Below, in pieces: positions 51,958 through 61,723 of a stretch of 64,000 nucleotides of DNA (positions within the stretch are counted from its first letter, which is position 1; every line of letters starts with the position of its first letter). The notes beneath the pieces are model-generated. The model saw nothing but the letters and a program-made list of their open reading frames with translations. It did no database searches and was not told where the DNA came from. A program made the translations under genes and the position numbers. The stretch comes from Mycobacterium dioxanotrophicus (GTDB lineage: Bacteria > Actinomycetota > Actinomycetes > Mycobacteriales > Mycobacteriaceae): positions 2,356,001 to 2,420,000 of the forward strand of contig NZ_CP020809.1 of the NCBI RefSeq assembly GCF_002157835.1, given 5' to 3'.

Positions 51958-54900
51958 ATGACGGCATGGCCGCAATCTCAGGGACACCAGACCAACAGCG
52001 TCCCAGGAGGTCCGGAGCCAACGCCCGACATCACCCAACGCCTTGCAGTAGCTCTGCTGTCCACCTATCGGGGGCCGCAGGCCGACGCGCCGGGCGCCAT
52101 CACGACCGGGCCGATCGCCATCAGCGTGCCCGAACGGCTCGTGTCGGATGGCGCCGTGGCGGCCCACTACAAGTTGGGCGCCCGGCGCGCACCCGGTGAG
52201 ACCAACGTCGCGGTCTACCCCGGCGACGCCGAGACCGGGCCCGCTCTGCAGATCGTCACCGATCAGGCACCGATGCTGGTCGATTCGGTGACGGTGCTGC
52301 TGCACCGTCTCGGCGTCGCCTACAGCGCCATCATGAACCCGGTGTTCCGCGTCCGTCGGGATGCCGACGGGCAGCTGCAGGACATCAGGCCGGTGGCCGA
52401 CGCGGTGCCCGGAGACGGCGTCGACGAATGCTGGATCCTCATTCCCGTGACCGGCGCGGCGGACGGCGGCGCCCTCACCGAGGCCACGCGCCTGGTGCCG
52501 GGAATCCTGGCCGATGCCCGCCAGGTCGGCCTGGACACCGGTGCCATGGCCGCCGCGCTGCACGGTCTGGCCAACGACCTGGCCACCGACGTCGAGGGAC
52601 ATTTCCCCAACGCCGATCGTAAGGACGTGGCGGCGTTGCTGCGCTGGCTGGCCGACGGACACTTCGTGCTCCTGGGCTACCAGCAGTGTGCGGTGGGTGA
52701 CGGCCAGGCCGTGGTCGACCCGGCGAGCCGGCTGGGTGTGCTGCGGCTGCGGCAGGATGTCCTGCCGCCGCTGACCAATCCCGACGATCTGCTGGTGCTG
52801 GCCCAGGCGACCATCCCGAGCTACCTGCGCTACGGCGCCTATCCGTACCTGGTGGTGGTCCGCGAAAGCGGCAGCCCTGCCGGTGCGATCGAACACCGCT
52901 TCGTGGGGCTGTTCACCATCGCGGCGATGAACGCCAATGTGCTTGAGATCCCGCTGGTCTCGCGGCGCGCCGAGGAAGCCTTGGCGATGGCCCACCGCGA
53001 CCCCAGCCATCCGGGGCAGCTGCTGCGTGACATCATCCAGACCATTCCGCGGCCGGAGCTGTTCGCATTGAGCTCCAAAGAGCTCCTCGAAATGGCCATG
53101 GCCGTGGTCGATCTGGGCTCCCGGCGGCGCACCCTGCTGTTTCTGCGTGCCGATCAACTGGCCCATTTCGTCTCGTGCCTGGTGTACCTGCCGCGTGATC
53201 GCTACACCACCGCGGTACGCCTGGAGATGCAGGACATCCTGGTCCGCGAGCTCGGTGGCGTGAGCATCGACTACTCCGCGCGTGTCAGTGAATCCCCTTG
53301 GGCGGTAGTCCATTTCACCGTAAGACTGCCCGACGGTGAACGTGCGCACCGGGTCGACACCTCGATCGAGAACGAGTCGCGGATCCAGAATCTGCTGACC
53401 GAGGCCACCCGGAACTGGGGTGACCGGCTGATCGGTTCGGCCAAGGGCCTCAACCCTGCCGCTGTCGAGCACTACGCCACCGCCTTCCCGCAGGACTACA
53501 AGCAGGCGGTCACACCGGCCGACGCCATCACCGACATCGCGATCATCGAAGAGCTGCAGGACAATTCGGTCAAGCTGGTGTTCAGCGAAGGCGCCGACCG
53601 CATCGCCCAGCTGACCTGGTACCTCGGCGGGCATTCGGCGTCGTTGAGCGAGCTGCTGCCGATGCTGCAGTCCATGGGCGTCGTCGTGCTCGAGGAACGG
53701 CCGTACACCGTCACCCGCGCGGACGGTTTGCCGGTCTGGATCTACCAGTTCAAGGTCTCGCGGCAGCGCAACATGCCCGACGCGCCCGACGCCGAAGCCC
53801 AGGCCGCCACCGCTCAGCGCTTCGCCGACGCGGTGACCGCCATCTGGCAGGGCAATGCCGAGATCGACCGGTTCAACCAGCTGGTGCTGCGCGCCGGGCT
53901 GACCTGGCAGCAGGTGGTGATCCTGCGGGCGTACGCGAAATACCTGCGGCAGGCCGGCTTCCCCTACAGCCAGAACCACATCGAATCGGTGCTCAACGAC
54001 AACCCGCACACCGCGCGATCACTCGTCGAGCTGTTCGAGGCCCTGTTCACTCCGCCCGGCACCGAACGCGACGCCGCGGCACCCCGCGACGCCCAAAGCG
54101 CGGCCGCGGCAGTGGCTGCCGACATCGATGCCCTGGTCAGCCTCGACACCGACCGGGTGCTTCGCGCGTTCGCCAGCCTGATCCAGGCCACGCTGCGCAC
54201 CAACTACTATGTGCAGCGGCCGGATTCGGCGCGTCAGCGCGGCGTGGTGGCGATGAAGCTCAACCCCGGGCTGATCAACGAGTTGCCGTTGCCTCGGCCG
54301 AAATTCGAGATCTTCGTGTACTCGCCGCGCGTCGAGGGTGTGCATCTGCGGTTCGGGTTCGTGGCCCGCGGTGGGCTGCGTTGGTCGGATCGCCGGGAGG
54401 ACTTCCGCACCGAGATCCTCGGTCTGGTCAAGGCGCAGGCGGTCAAGAACGCCGTCATCGTGCCGGTCGGGGCCAAAGGCGGCTTCGTCGTCAAGCATCC
54501 CCCGGAACCCACCGGCGACCCGGCGGTCGACCGCGACGCGACGCGGGCTGAAGGCGTGGCGTGCTACCAGCTCTTCATCTCCGGTCTGCTCGACGTCACC
54601 GACAACGTCGACAAGGCGACCGGTGCCGTCGTGACCCCGCCCGACGTCGTGCGCCGCGACGGTGAGGACGCCTACCTGGTGGTGGCTGCCGACAAGGGCA
54701 CCGCGACGTTCTCCGACATCGCCAACGAGGTCGCCAAGTCGTACGGCTTCTGGCTGGGTGACGCGTTCGCGTCCGGCGGCTCCATCGGTTACGACCACAA
54801 GGCGATGGGCATCACTGCCAAGGGCGCCTGGGAATCGGTCAAGCGGCACTTCCGGGAGATGGGCGTCGACACCCAGACGCAAGACTTCACGGTGGTCGGT

Positions 54901-56814
54901 GTCGGGGACATGAGCGGCGACGTGTTCGGCAACGGAATGCTGCTGTCCCAACACATTCGGTTGGTCGCCGCGTTCGACCACCGGCACATCTTCCTCGACC
55001 CCAACCCCGATGCCGCGACGTCCTGGGCGGAGCGCAGCAGGATGTTCCAGCTGCCGCGGTCGAGCTGGGACGACTACGACAAGTCGCTGATCAGCGAGGG
55101 CGGCGGCGTGTACAGCCGCGATCAGAAGGCGATCCCGATCAGTGCGCAGGTGCGCGCCGCGCTGGGCATCGAGGGCGACGTCGACGAGCTGACCCCGCCG
55201 GCGTTGATGAAGGCCATCCTGAAGGCCCCGGTGGACCTGCTGTGGAACGGTGGCATCGGCACCTACGTCAAGGCTGAGACCGAAGCCGACGCCGACGTCG
55301 GCGACCGGGCCAATGACATGATCCGGGTCTGCGGAAACCAGGTGCGGGCCAAGGTGATCGGCGAGGGCGGCAACCTCGGCGTGACTTCGCTGGGCCGTAT
55401 CGAGTTCGATCTGGCCGGTGGCCGGATCAACACCGACGCGCTGGACAACTCCGCCGGGGTGGACTGCTCGGACCACGAGGTCAACATCAAGATCCTGATC
55501 GACTCGCTGGTCACCGCGGGCCGGGTCAGCCCCCAGGAGCGCACCGGCCTGCTGTTGTCGATGACCGACGAGGTCGGCGAACTGGTGCTGACCGACAACC
55601 GCGACCAGAACGATCTGATGGGCACCAGCCGGGCCAACTCGGCGAGCATGCTCTCGGTGCACGCCCGCATGATCAAGGACTTCGTGGCCGATCGTGGGCT
55701 CAACCGTGAGCTGGAGGCACTGCCGTCGGAGAAGGAGATCCGGCGTCGCACGGAAGCCGGAATCGGCCTCACCTCACCGGAATTGGCCACGCTGATGGCA
55801 CACGTCAAGCTGGCTCTCAAAGAGGACGTACTGGCCAGCGACCTGCCCGACCAGGAGGTGTTCGCCTCCCGGCTGCCGCGGTACTTCCCGGCCAGGTTGC
55901 GCGACGAGTTCCACAGCGAGATCCGATCGCATCAGCTGCGCCGCGAGATCATCACCACCATGCTGGTCAACGATCTGGTCGACACCAGCGGCATCAGCTA
56001 CGCCTACCGCATCACCGAGGACGTCGGGGTCGGGCCGGTGGACGCGGCACGCAGCTACGTGGCCACCAACGCGATCTTCCGGATCGGCGATGTCTGGCGC
56101 CAGATCCGCGCGGCCGGTGAGCAGGGCGTCGCTGTCGCGGTGACCGACCGGATGACACTGGATCTGCGCCGGCTGGTCGACCGCGCGGGCAGATGGCTGC
56201 TGAACTACCGGCCCCAGCCTCTGGCCGTCGGCGCCGAGATCAACCGGTTCGCCGACAAGGTCGCCACGCTGACGCCGCGCATCGGGGAGTGGCTGCGCGG
56301 CGCCGACAAGGCCATCGTCAACCAGGAGGCCGGCGAGCTCGTCTCGCACGGAGTCTCCCCAGAGCTGGCCTATTTGGTGGCCACCGGGCTGTACCAGTAC
56401 AGCCTGCTCGACGTGATCGACATCGCCGACATCATCGAGCGGGACCCGGTCGAGGTGGCCGATGCCTACTTCGCGTTGATGGATCACCTTGGCGCCGACG
56501 GGCTGCTCACGGCCGTGTCGATGCTGGGACGCGACGACCGGTGGCATTCGTTGGCGCGGTTGGCCATTCGCGATGACATCTACGGGTCGGTGCGGGCGTT
56601 GTGCTTCGATGTGATGGCGGTCGGCGAGCCGGACGAGACCGGTGAACAGAAGATCGCCGAGTGGGAGCTGACCAACAGCTCCCGGGTCGCCCGTGCCCGC
56701 CGCACACTGGCCGAGATCTATCAGGGAGAGCTGCAGGACCTGGCGACGCTGTCGGTGGCGGCCCGCCAGATCCGCAGCATGACGAGGACGAGTGGGACGG
56801 GAACAACCGGGTGA
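51958..56814 (+). CDS. gdh: NAD-specific glutamate dehydrogenase, large (180 kDa) type
   Basis: The 1618-residue length matches the L_180 family. The N-terminal 700 residues hold ACT-like regulatory domains ([15 protein letters not shown]). The catalytic centre (about 800-1200) carries [36 protein letters not shown] with the catalytic lysine, and [14 protein letters not shown] of the NAD-binding fold. It converts glutamate to 2-oxoglutarate and ammonium. In mycobacteria the homologue (Rv2476c) is inhibited by the FHA protein GarA. The stop overlaps the next start. Confidence 0.95.
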   Translation: MTAWPQSQGHQTNSVPGGPEPTPDITQRLAVALLSTYRGPQADAPGAITTGPIAISVPERLVSDGAVAAHYKLGARRAPGETNVAVYPGDAETGPALQIVTDQAPMLVDSVTVLLHRLGVAYSAIMNPVFRVRRDADGQLQDIRPVADAVPGDGVDECWILIPVTGAADGGALTEATRLVPGILADARQVGLDTGAMAAALHGLANDLATDVEGHFPNADRKDVAALLRWLADGHFVLLGYQQCAVGDGQAVVDPASRLGVLRLRQDVLPPLTNPDDLLVLAQATIPSYLRYGAYPYLVVVRESGSPAGAIEHRFVGLFTIAAMNANVLEIPLVSRRAEEALAMAHRDPSHPGQLLRDIIQTIPRPELFALSSKELLEMAMAVVDLGSRRRTLLFLRADQLAHFVSCLVYLPRDRYTTAVRLEMQDILVRELGGVSIDYSARVSESPWAVVHFTVRLPDGERAHRVDTSIENESRIQNLLTEATRNWGDRLIGSAKGLNPAAVEHYATAFPQDYKQAVTPADAITDIAIIEELQDNSVKLVFSEGADRIAQLTWYLGGHSASLSELLPMLQSMGVVVLEERPYTVTRADGLPVWIYQFKVSRQRNMPDAPDAEAQAATAQRFADAVTAIWQGNAEIDRFNQLVLRAGLTWQQVVILRAYAKYLRQAGFPYSQNHIESVLNDNPHTARSLVELFEALFTPPGTERDAAAPRDAQSAAAAVAADIDALVSLDTDRVLRAFASLIQATLRTNYYVQRPDSARQRGVVAMKLNPGLINELPLPRPKFEIFVYSPRVEGVHLRFGFVARGGLRWSDRREDFRTEILGLVKAQAVKNAVIVPVGAKGGFVVKHPPEPTGDPAVDRDATRAEGVACYQLFISGLLDVTDNVDKATGAVVTPPDVVRRDGEDAYLVVAADKGTATFSDIANEVAKSYGFWLGDAFASGGSIGYDHKAMGITAKGAWESVKRHFREMGVDTQTQDFTVVGVGDMSGDVFGNGMLLSQHIRLVAAFDHRHIFLDPNPDAATSWAERSRMFQLPRSSWDDYDKSLISEGGGVYSRDQKAIPISAQVRAALGIEGDVDELTPPALMKAILKAPVDLLWNGGIGTYVKAETEADADVGDRANDMIRVCGNQVRAKVIGEGGNLGVTSLGRIEFDLAGGRINTDALDNSAGVDCSDHEVNIKILIDSLVTAGRVSPQERTGLLLSMTDEVGELVLTDNRDQNDLMGTSRANSASMLSVHARMIKDFVADRGLNRELEALPSEKEIRRRTEAGIGLTSPELATLMAHVKLALKEDVLASDLPDQEVFASRLPRYFPARLRDEFHSEIRSHQLRREIITTMLVNDLVDTSGISYAYRITEDVGVGPVDAARSYVATNAIFRIGDVWRQIRAAGEQGVAVAVTDRMTLDLRRLVDRAGRWLLNYRPQPLAVGAEINRFADKVATLTPRIGEWLRGADKAIVNQEAGELVSHGVSPELAYLVATGLYQYSLLDVIDIADIIERDPVEVADAYFALMDHLGADGLLTAVSMLGRDDRWHSLARLAIRDDIYGSVRALCFDVMAVGEPDETGEQKIAEWELTNSSRVARARRTLAEIYQGELQDLATLSVAARQIRSMTRTSGTGTTG

Positions 56815-57224
56815 CATCAGGCTTTACGACGCCGGTGCATGTGCGCTGGTCGGATATCGACATGTACCAGCACATCAATCACGCCACCATGGTGACCATT
56901 CTCGAAGAGGCACGGATCCCGTTCCTGCGTGAGCCGTTCGGCGCCGAGATCACCACCATCGGTCTGCTGATCGCCGAGGTCAACATCGTCTACAAGGGAC
57001 AGCTGCGGTTGGTGGATTCGCCGCTGCAGGTCACGATGTGGTCCAAGCGGGTACGTGCGGTGGACTTCACCGTGGGTTATGAGGTGCGGCCCGTGCACGC
57101 CGACCCCGACTGCAAGCCGTCGGTCATCGCCGAGACACAGCTGGCTGCCGTCCATATCGAAGAGCAACGGCTGCAACGGCTTTCGCCTGACCAGCGGGCG
57201 TATCTGGAGCGCTATCTGCGATGA
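56811..57224 (+). CDS. Acyl-CoA thioesterase, hotdog fold
   Basis: GTG overlapping the gdh stop (GTGA). The 137-residue protein has the 4-hydroxybenzoyl-CoA thioesterase signature [17 protein letters not shown], where the aspartate is catalytic, followed by the hotdog helix and strands ([10 protein letters not shown]). It hydrolyses an acyl-CoA of unknown chain type. It matches Rv2475c in order and size and is coupled to the next gene. Confidence 0.85.
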   Translation: MTSGFTTPVHVRWSDIDMYQHINHATMVTILEEARIPFLREPFGAEITTIGLLIAEVNIVYKGQLRLVDSPLQVTMWSKRVRAVDFTVGYEVRPVHADPDCKPSVIAETQLAAVHIEEQRLQRLSPDQRAYLERYLR

Positions 57225-57883
57225 CCGGTCCGGAACGCGGGCTATGGGTCGACGATGCGCACCAACGCGACGACCTCGTGACGTTCGTCGACCGGGCGCT
57301 GCGACTCGACGACGCGGCGGTGGTGCGGCTGCGCGTCAGGGGTGGTGACGGTGAGCAGGTAGTGGCCTGGGTCGCAACGGGATTCGATGTCCTGGCCAGC
57401 CGGGTGCTCTCCGCCCGGCTGCGCCCCGGTGATCTGTCCGCGGGCGCCGACGCGCTGCGTGCCGGGCTCTCGGTGTCGCACGGTGGCTACGTCGACACCG
57501 GGATGCCCATGGATTCGGCCTGGCGTGGGGGACTGCCGCCGGACACCGGTTTCGTGCACGTCGACGATGTTCCGGCACGGGTGATGCTCGATCTCGCGGA
57601 GCAGGGGACGACGCTGGCGAAGGAACATGGTGGTGCGCACGGTCCGCCGACGTCGCTGCTCGATCAGGAGGTGGTGGTGGTCAGCTCCGACGAGCTGACT
57701 GTCGGCATCCCGATGCGCTGCGTATTCGCTTTGACAGCAATGGGTTTCCTGCCGGCGTCGGGCGAGTCGGTCAGTGCCGGGGAAATGGTGCGGGTCCGCG
57801 CGCACGCCGCGTGGCTGCGGATCGATGCCCGGTTCGGCTCGGTGTACCGCAGGCGCGGCGCCCCCGCGTTGGTGCTGGGCTAG
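57221..57883 (+). CDS. Conserved mycobacterial protein, Rv2474c-like (220 aa)
   Basis: The ATG overlaps the thioesterase stop. The protein is an alpha/beta sequence with segments VVVSSDELTVGIPMRCVFALTAMGF and SVYRRRGAPALVLG, the former probably the core. It is always next to the thioesterase in the compared mycobacterial locus, suggesting a shared pathway. No catalytic motif is recognised. Confidence 0.65.
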   Translation: MTGPERGLWVDDAHQRDDLVTFVDRALRLDDAAVVRLRVRGGDGEQVVAWVATGFDVLASRVLSARLRPGDLSAGADALRAGLSVSHGGYVDTGMPMDSAWRGGLPPDTGFVHVDDVPARVMLDLAEQGTTLAKEHGGAHGPPTSLLDQEVVVVSSDELTVGIPMRCVFALTAMGFLPASGESVSAGEMVRVRAHAAWLRIDARFGSVYRRRGAPALVLG

Positions 57884-57889
57884 ACCATC

Positions 57890-57952
57890 CCGCGAGCAGT
57901 CACGGCGGTACCGAAACCGCGGCGTGTCGCGGACTTTCATGTCTGCTCGCGG
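57890..57952. repeat. Inverted repeat between convergent genes, likely bidirectional terminator
   Basis: CCGCGAGCAG (57890-57899) and CTGCTCGCGG (57943-57952) are exact complements about 43 bases apart, between the converging stops of the Rv2474c-like and alpha-glucosidase genes. The sequence resembles the longer GCGAGCGTGCG repeats at 61505-61708. Confidence 0.55.
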
Positions 57953-57957
57953 CAGGA

Positions 57958-59496
57958 CTAGACCAGCCAGACCGCGGTGTCCGGGGGCACTGTGCCGTCG
58001 CCGAGCGGTCCACTGGCGAGCAGCACCTCACCGGCAGGCAGCGGTAGGGCAGTGGCGCCGGCGTTGAGCACACACACCAGCCCGCCGGGTCGGCGGAACG
58101 TCAGCCCGTCGAGCCAGTCGATGCCGTTGCCGCCGAATTCGCTTCGGCTGCCGCGCAATTGCACTGCCCGCCGATAGAACGTCAGCGTGGAATCGGGGTC
58201 GGGCTCTTGACGGTCGACCGTGAGCGTGGCCCAATCGGCCGGGATGGGCAGCCACGTATCGGGATTGCCGGAGAAGCCGAACGGCGGCTCGGAGCCCTGC
58301 CACGGCATCGGCACGCGGCAGCCGTCGCGTCCGCGTTCGGTGTGACCGGAGCGTTCCCACACGGGATCCTGCAACACCGCATCGGGCAGCTCGACGTTGG
58401 GCAGGCCGAGTTCCTCACCGTTGTAGATGAACACCGCACCCGGAAGGGCCAGCATCACCAGCGCCATGGCCCGGGCCCGGGCCAGCCCGCGGGCGCCGCC
58501 GCCGTAACGGGTGACCTCGCGCTCGACATCGTGGTTGGACAGCGTCCAGGTCGGCGTGGCACCGGCCAGTGCGGCCGCGGCCAACGCGTTGTCGATCGCG
58601 TCGCGGATCTCGTCGGCGTCGTAATCCGCTTGTACCAGGCGGAAATTGAAGCCCAGGTGAAGCTCGTCGGGGCGCAGGTACTTGGCGAACTGCTCGTTGC
58701 CTCGCACCCACACTTCTCCGACCGCCACCGCGTCGGGATAGTCGTCGAACACGGTCCGGATGAACCGGTGGATGTCGTGGACGCTGTCGTTGTCGAACCG
58801 CGGGTCGTCGTCACTGTTGCGCAGCACGGCGGTGTCGACGACCGACATGTCGGGCAGGCCCGGCGGTTTGGCCATGCCGTGCGCCACGTCGATGCGGAAG
58901 CCGTCGACCCCGCGGTCCAGCCAGAACCGCAGCGTCTTCTCCAGATCGTCGAACACCTCGGGGTTGTCCCAATTCAGATCGGGCTGCGCCGCGTCGAACA
59001 GGTGCAGGTACCACTGCCCGGGCGTGCCGTCGGGTTCGGTGACGCGGGTCCAGGCCGGGCCGCCGAATATCGAGATCCAGTTGTTGGGGGGCAGCGATCC
59101 GTCGGGGCCGCCGCCGTCGCGGAAGATGTAGCGGTCCCGGCGGGCCGGATTGGCCAGCGCCTCGACGAACCACGGATGCGCAGAGCTGGTGTGGTTGGGC
59201 ACCAGATCCATCGTGATCCGGATACCGCGTGCGTGCGCCGCGTCCAGCAGCCGGTCGAGCGCCTCGAGGTCGCCGAAGAGGGGGTCCACATCGCGTGGGT
59301 CGGCGACGTCGTAGCCGTGGTCGGCCATCGGCGAGACCATCACGGGGTTGAGCCACAGCGCGTCGACGCCCAGGGAGCTCAGATAGTCCAGGCCCGCGGT
59401 CACCCCGTCGAGGTCGCCGACCCCGTCACCGTTGCTGTCGCGAAACGAGCGCGGGTAGACCTGGTAGAACACCGCGTGCTCCCACCACGTGGCCAT
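57958..59496 (-). CDS. aglA: Alpha-glucosidase (glycoside hydrolase family 13)
   Basis: ATG 59496 shares its A with the glbO stop. The 512-residue protein shows the four GH13 regions: DLVPNHTS (I), GFRIDVAHG with the nucleophile Asp (II), VGEVW with the acid Glu (III) and TLSNHD (IV), plus VFYQVYPRSFRDSNGDGVGDLDG at the N-terminus (residues 8-30, here abbreviated to its sense). It should split alpha-1,4- or 1,6-glucosides such as maltose or trehalose-derived sugars. It matches Rv2471 in place. Confidence 0.9.
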   Translation of the reverse strand: MATWWEHAVFYQVYPRSFRDSNGDGVGDLDGVTAGLDYLSSLGVDALWLNPVMVSPMADHGYDVADPRDVDPLFGDLEALDRLLDAAHARGIRITMDLVPNHTSSAHPWFVEALANPARRDRYIFRDGGGPDGSLPPNNWISIFGGPAWTRVTEPDGTPGQWYLHLFDAAQPDLNWDNPEVFDDLEKTLRFWLDRGVDGFRIDVAHGMAKPPGLPDMSVVDTAVLRNSDDDPRFDNDSVHDIHRFIRTVFDDYPDAVAVGEVWVRGNEQFAKYLRPDELHLGFNFRLVQADYDADEIRDAIDNALAAAALAGATPTWTLSNHDVEREVTRYGGGARGLARARAMALVMLALPGAVFIYNGEELGLPNVELPDAVLQDPVWERSGHTERGRDGCRVPMPWQGSEPPFGFSGNPDTWLPIPADWATLTVDRQEPDPDSTLTFYRRAVQLRGSRSEFGGNGIDWLDGLTFRRPGGLVCVLNAGATALPLPAGEVLLASGPLGDGTVPPDTAVWLV

Positions 59497-59900
59497 CAGA
59501 ACGCCGAGTTGACCATCGCGTCTGCGGCCATGTCCAGGTAATCCAGCAACGCCTTGCGATGTGGGTCGTCCAGCGTTGCCGAGTCGATCGACGCCACCGC
59601 GGTGTGCATGCACCGCAGCCACGCGTCGCGTTCCAGCAGGCCGATGCGGAAGGGTGCGTGCCGCATCCGCAGCCTCGGGTGTCCGCGCAGGTCGGAGTAC
59701 GTCCTGGGGCCGCCCCAGTACTGCTCGAGGAACATCCGCAGCCGCTCCTCGGCCCCATTGATGTCGTCCTCGGGGTACAGCGGCAGCAGGATCTCGTCGT
59801 CGCGGACCAGTTGATAGAACCGCGACACGATGGCTTGGAAGGTGTCGTGGCCACCGACCTCGTCGTAGAAGGTTTGTTGAGCCTGCGTCACGCCCTCCAT
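59496..59900 (-). CDS. glbO: Truncated haemoglobin, group II
   Basis: ATG at 59900 (MEGVTQAQQ) is chosen; an upstream in-frame start would add four residues. The sequence is strongly mycobacterial Glb[35 protein letters not shown] with the distal Tyr/Trp, [15 protein letters not shown] with the proximal His, and [10 protein letters not shown]. It binds oxygen tightly and may assist respiration or nitric oxide defence. It shares an operon with the alpha-glucosidase. Confidence 0.95.
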   Translation of the reverse strand: MEGVTQAQQTFYDEVGGHDTFQAIVSRFYQLVRDDEILLPLYPEDDINGAEERLRMFLEQYWGGPRTYSDLRGHPRLRMRHAPFRIGLLERDAWLRCMHTAVASIDSATLDDPHRKALLDYLDMAADAMVNSAF

Positions 59901-60102
59901 TGTGCAGACCAACCGCCGTGCACCGGCGGCGGGCCGACGACCTGGGTGTCCGTGACGCTCGAATGAGCCCAGGTCAGACGACCGGCACTTAGCTGGTCTA
60001 ACGGCATTGTCATGCGCTGTTCACCAACCCGACCAGTGAACTCACTCAAATTTGTCGTGCTATTGCACCCGATCCGTGGTGGACTGTGTGCTCGGAGGCT
60101 CT

Positions 60103-60747
60103 ATGGCGCACAGCAAAAAAGGCCACTCACGACGGACCGGTCACATATCCGGCCCTTCGGGGCCTCACGCGCCAAATCGGCCGCTGCACAGTGTCGAGAC
60201 ACTGGCCCCGGCCAGCCCCGACGCCTCGGTGTGGGGTCGCCGCAGGGTTCTGCTGCTCAACTCGACCTACGAACCGCTGACCGCGCTGCCGCTGCGCCGG
60301 GCGGTGATCATGCTGATGTGCGGCAAGGCCGACGTCGTGCACGACGACCCGGCCGGGCCGGTGATCCACTCCGCGACCCGCACCATCGTCGTGCCGTCGG
60401 TGATCCGGCTGCGGACGTTCGTGCGGGTGCCGTACCGCGCGCGCATTCCGATGACCCGGGCTGCGCTGATGCACCGCGACCGCTTCCGCTGTGCCTACTG
60501 CGGGGGCCGGGCGGACACCGTCGACCACGTGGTGCCCCGCAGCCGTGGCGGCGAGCACTCGTGGGAGAACTGTGTGGCTGCCTGTGCGGCATGCAATCAC
60601 CGCAAGGCCGACAAGCTGTTGGCCGAGCTCGGCTGGTCGCTGCGCACGGTGCCGATGCCGCCGAAAGGCCAGCATTGGCGGCTGTTGTCGACCATCAAGG
60701 AGCTCGATCCGGCCTGGGTTCGCTACCTGGGCGAGGGCGCGGCGTAG
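60103..60747 (+). CDS. HNH endonuclease domain protein, Rv2469c-like
   Basis: ATG 60103 follows GGAGG (60092-60096). Residues 60-130 hold a beta region (VLLLNSTYEPLTALPLRRAV, residues about 67-86), and residues 140-185 carry the HNH motif RFRCAYCGGRADTVDHVVPRSRGG, then ACAACNHRKAD, with both CxxC zinc pairs and the catalytic His intact. Most actinobacteria keep this gene on the chromosome, so a housekeeping DNA role is likely rather than mobility. The substrate is unknown. Confidence 0.85.
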   Translation: MAHSKKGHSRRTGHISGPSGPHAPNRPLHSVETLAPASPDASVWGRRRVLLLNSTYEPLTALPLRRAVIMLMCGKADVVHDDPAGPVIHSATRTIVVPSVIRLRTFVRVPYRARIPMTRAALMHRDRFRCAYCGGRADTVDHVVPRSRGGEHSWENCVAACAACNHRKADKLLAELGWSLRTVPMPPKGQHWRLLSTIKELDPAWVRYLGEGAA

Positions 60748-60787
60748 CGGAGTGTTAACTGTCGGCGCGTCGGGTGCGCGCGGCTGA

Positions 60788-60800
60788 TACGGTTTGGCCG
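60788..60800 (+). promoter_or_regulatory. Leaderless promoter of the small membrane protein gene
   Basis: TACGGT (60788-60793) lies six bases before GTG 60800, so transcription is expected to begin on the start codon. This favours GTG over the TTG at 60794. Confidence 0.45.
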
Positions 60801-61033
60801 TGAGCACAGCACTTACCCATTCCCTCCTCGGAGGGGTTCCGCTGTTGTTGTTCGTGATCCTGGCGCTGATCTTCCTGACCCGCAGGGGACCGCACCCGGC
60901 CACCTACAAGATGTCGGACTCGTGGACCCACGAGCCGATCCTGTGGGCAGCTGCCGAGCCTGCCGACCATGGGCACGGCGGCCACGATTCGCATGGAGTC
61001 ACCATTGGAGGGGGCGCAAGTGGCAAGTGGTGA
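60800..61033 (+). CDS. Small single-span membrane protein with His-rich tail (77 aa)
   Basis: GTG start. One membrane helix ([17 protein letters not shown]) is followed by a conserved [15 protein letters not shown] segment and a C-terminal His/Gly-rich tail ([11 protein letters not shown]) that could bind metal. Related small proteins lie beside Rv2468c in mycobacteria. Function unknown. It overlaps the next gene by 14 bases. Confidence 0.7.
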   Translation: MSTALTHSLLGGVPLLLFVILALIFLTRRGPHPATYKMSDSWTHEPILWAAAEPADHGHGGHDSHGVTIGGGASGKW

Positions 61034-61502
61034 GGTCGCGACTGTCGCGACTACCTCGTCAACTGAACTCGACCTGCCGTACGGCTACGCCATCACGTCC
61101 AGCGGACGGATCTCCGGCGTCACCGAGCCCGGCGAGCTGTCGGTGCACTACCCGTTCCCGACGATGGATCTCGTGGTCCTCGACGACGCGCTGAAGTACG
61201 GATCGCGCGCCGCCAAGGCCCGCTTCGCGGTCTACATCGGTGGGCTCGGTGCCGACACCGCCGCCACGGCCCGCGAGATCCTGGCCAAGGTGCCGACCCC
61301 GAACAACGCGGTGCTGTTGGCGGTATCGCCCGACCAGCACGCGATCGAGGTCGTCTACGGAGCCGACGTGAAGGGCCGTGGCATCGAAGAGGCCGCCCCC
61401 TTGGGTGTCTCTGCGGCTGCCGCCTCGTTCAAGGAAGGCAACCTGATCGACGGGCTGATCAGCGCGGTGCGCGTGCTGTCCGCCGGCGTTGCCCCCGCCT
61501 GA
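61020..61502 (+). CDS. DUF5130-like conserved protein (160 aa)
   Basis: GTG 61020 is chosen because GGAGGGGGC lies six bases upstream; ATG 60993 is the alternative. The protein ([30 protein letters not shown], beginning about residue 17) has a TPM-like alpha/beta core: [22 protein letters not shown] and [19 protein letters not shown]. It is a conserved actinobacterial family of unknown role, matching Rv2468c in place. Confidence 0.75.
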   Translation: MASGEVATVATTSSTELDLPYGYAITSSGRISGVTEPGELSVHYPFPTMDLVVLDDALKYGSRAAKARFAVYIGGLGADTAATAREILAKVPTPNNAVLLAVSPDQHAIEVVYGADVKGRGIEEAAPLGVSAAAASFKEGNLIDGLISAVRVLSAGVAPA

Positions 61503-61504
61503 CC

Positions 61505-61708
61505 TGCACCGCGAGCGTGCGTGTCTGTTGCCCGACACGCCGCTGACGATCAGCATTACGCGCACACTCGTGCGTAGATCCCGGTATCGAGACCACGGTT
61601 TCGATACCGGGATTTCTGCTTTTCAGGTCAGCCCACACACCGCGAGCGTGCGGAGACTGCCGGCCAGTGACGGTGTGTCGGCCGGCAGACACGCACGCTC
61701 GCGGTGCA
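61505..61708. repeat. Composite palindromic repeat between converging genes
   Basis: Bases 61505-61527 and 61686-61708 are perfect 23-base inverted repeats. The core CACCGCGAGCGTGCG also occurs directly at 61638-61652, which can pair with the same right arm and extends into CTGCCGGCC (61657-61665)/GGCCGGCAG (61680-61688). Between them lies a 13-pair hairpin (61578-61590/61601-61613) followed by TTCTGCTTTT, a good terminator. The arrangement looks like a nested, possibly mobile palindromic element. Confidence 0.75.
61578..61623 (+). terminator. Intrinsic terminator downstream of the DUF5130-like gene
   Basis: ATCCCGGTATCGA (61578-61590) pairs with TCGATACCGGGAT (61601-61613) around a 10-base loop, followed by TTCTGCTTTT. 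It probably ends rightward transcription before the leftward pepN gene. Confidence 0.7.
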
Positions 61709-61723
61709 AAAGGTGCAAAGGAC

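Noticed and set aside
58159..59541. Plus-strand open frame of 460 codons across the alpha-glucosidase
   Set aside because: It is antisense to intact GH13 catalytic motifs and has a Val/Gln/Arg-rich composition without domains.
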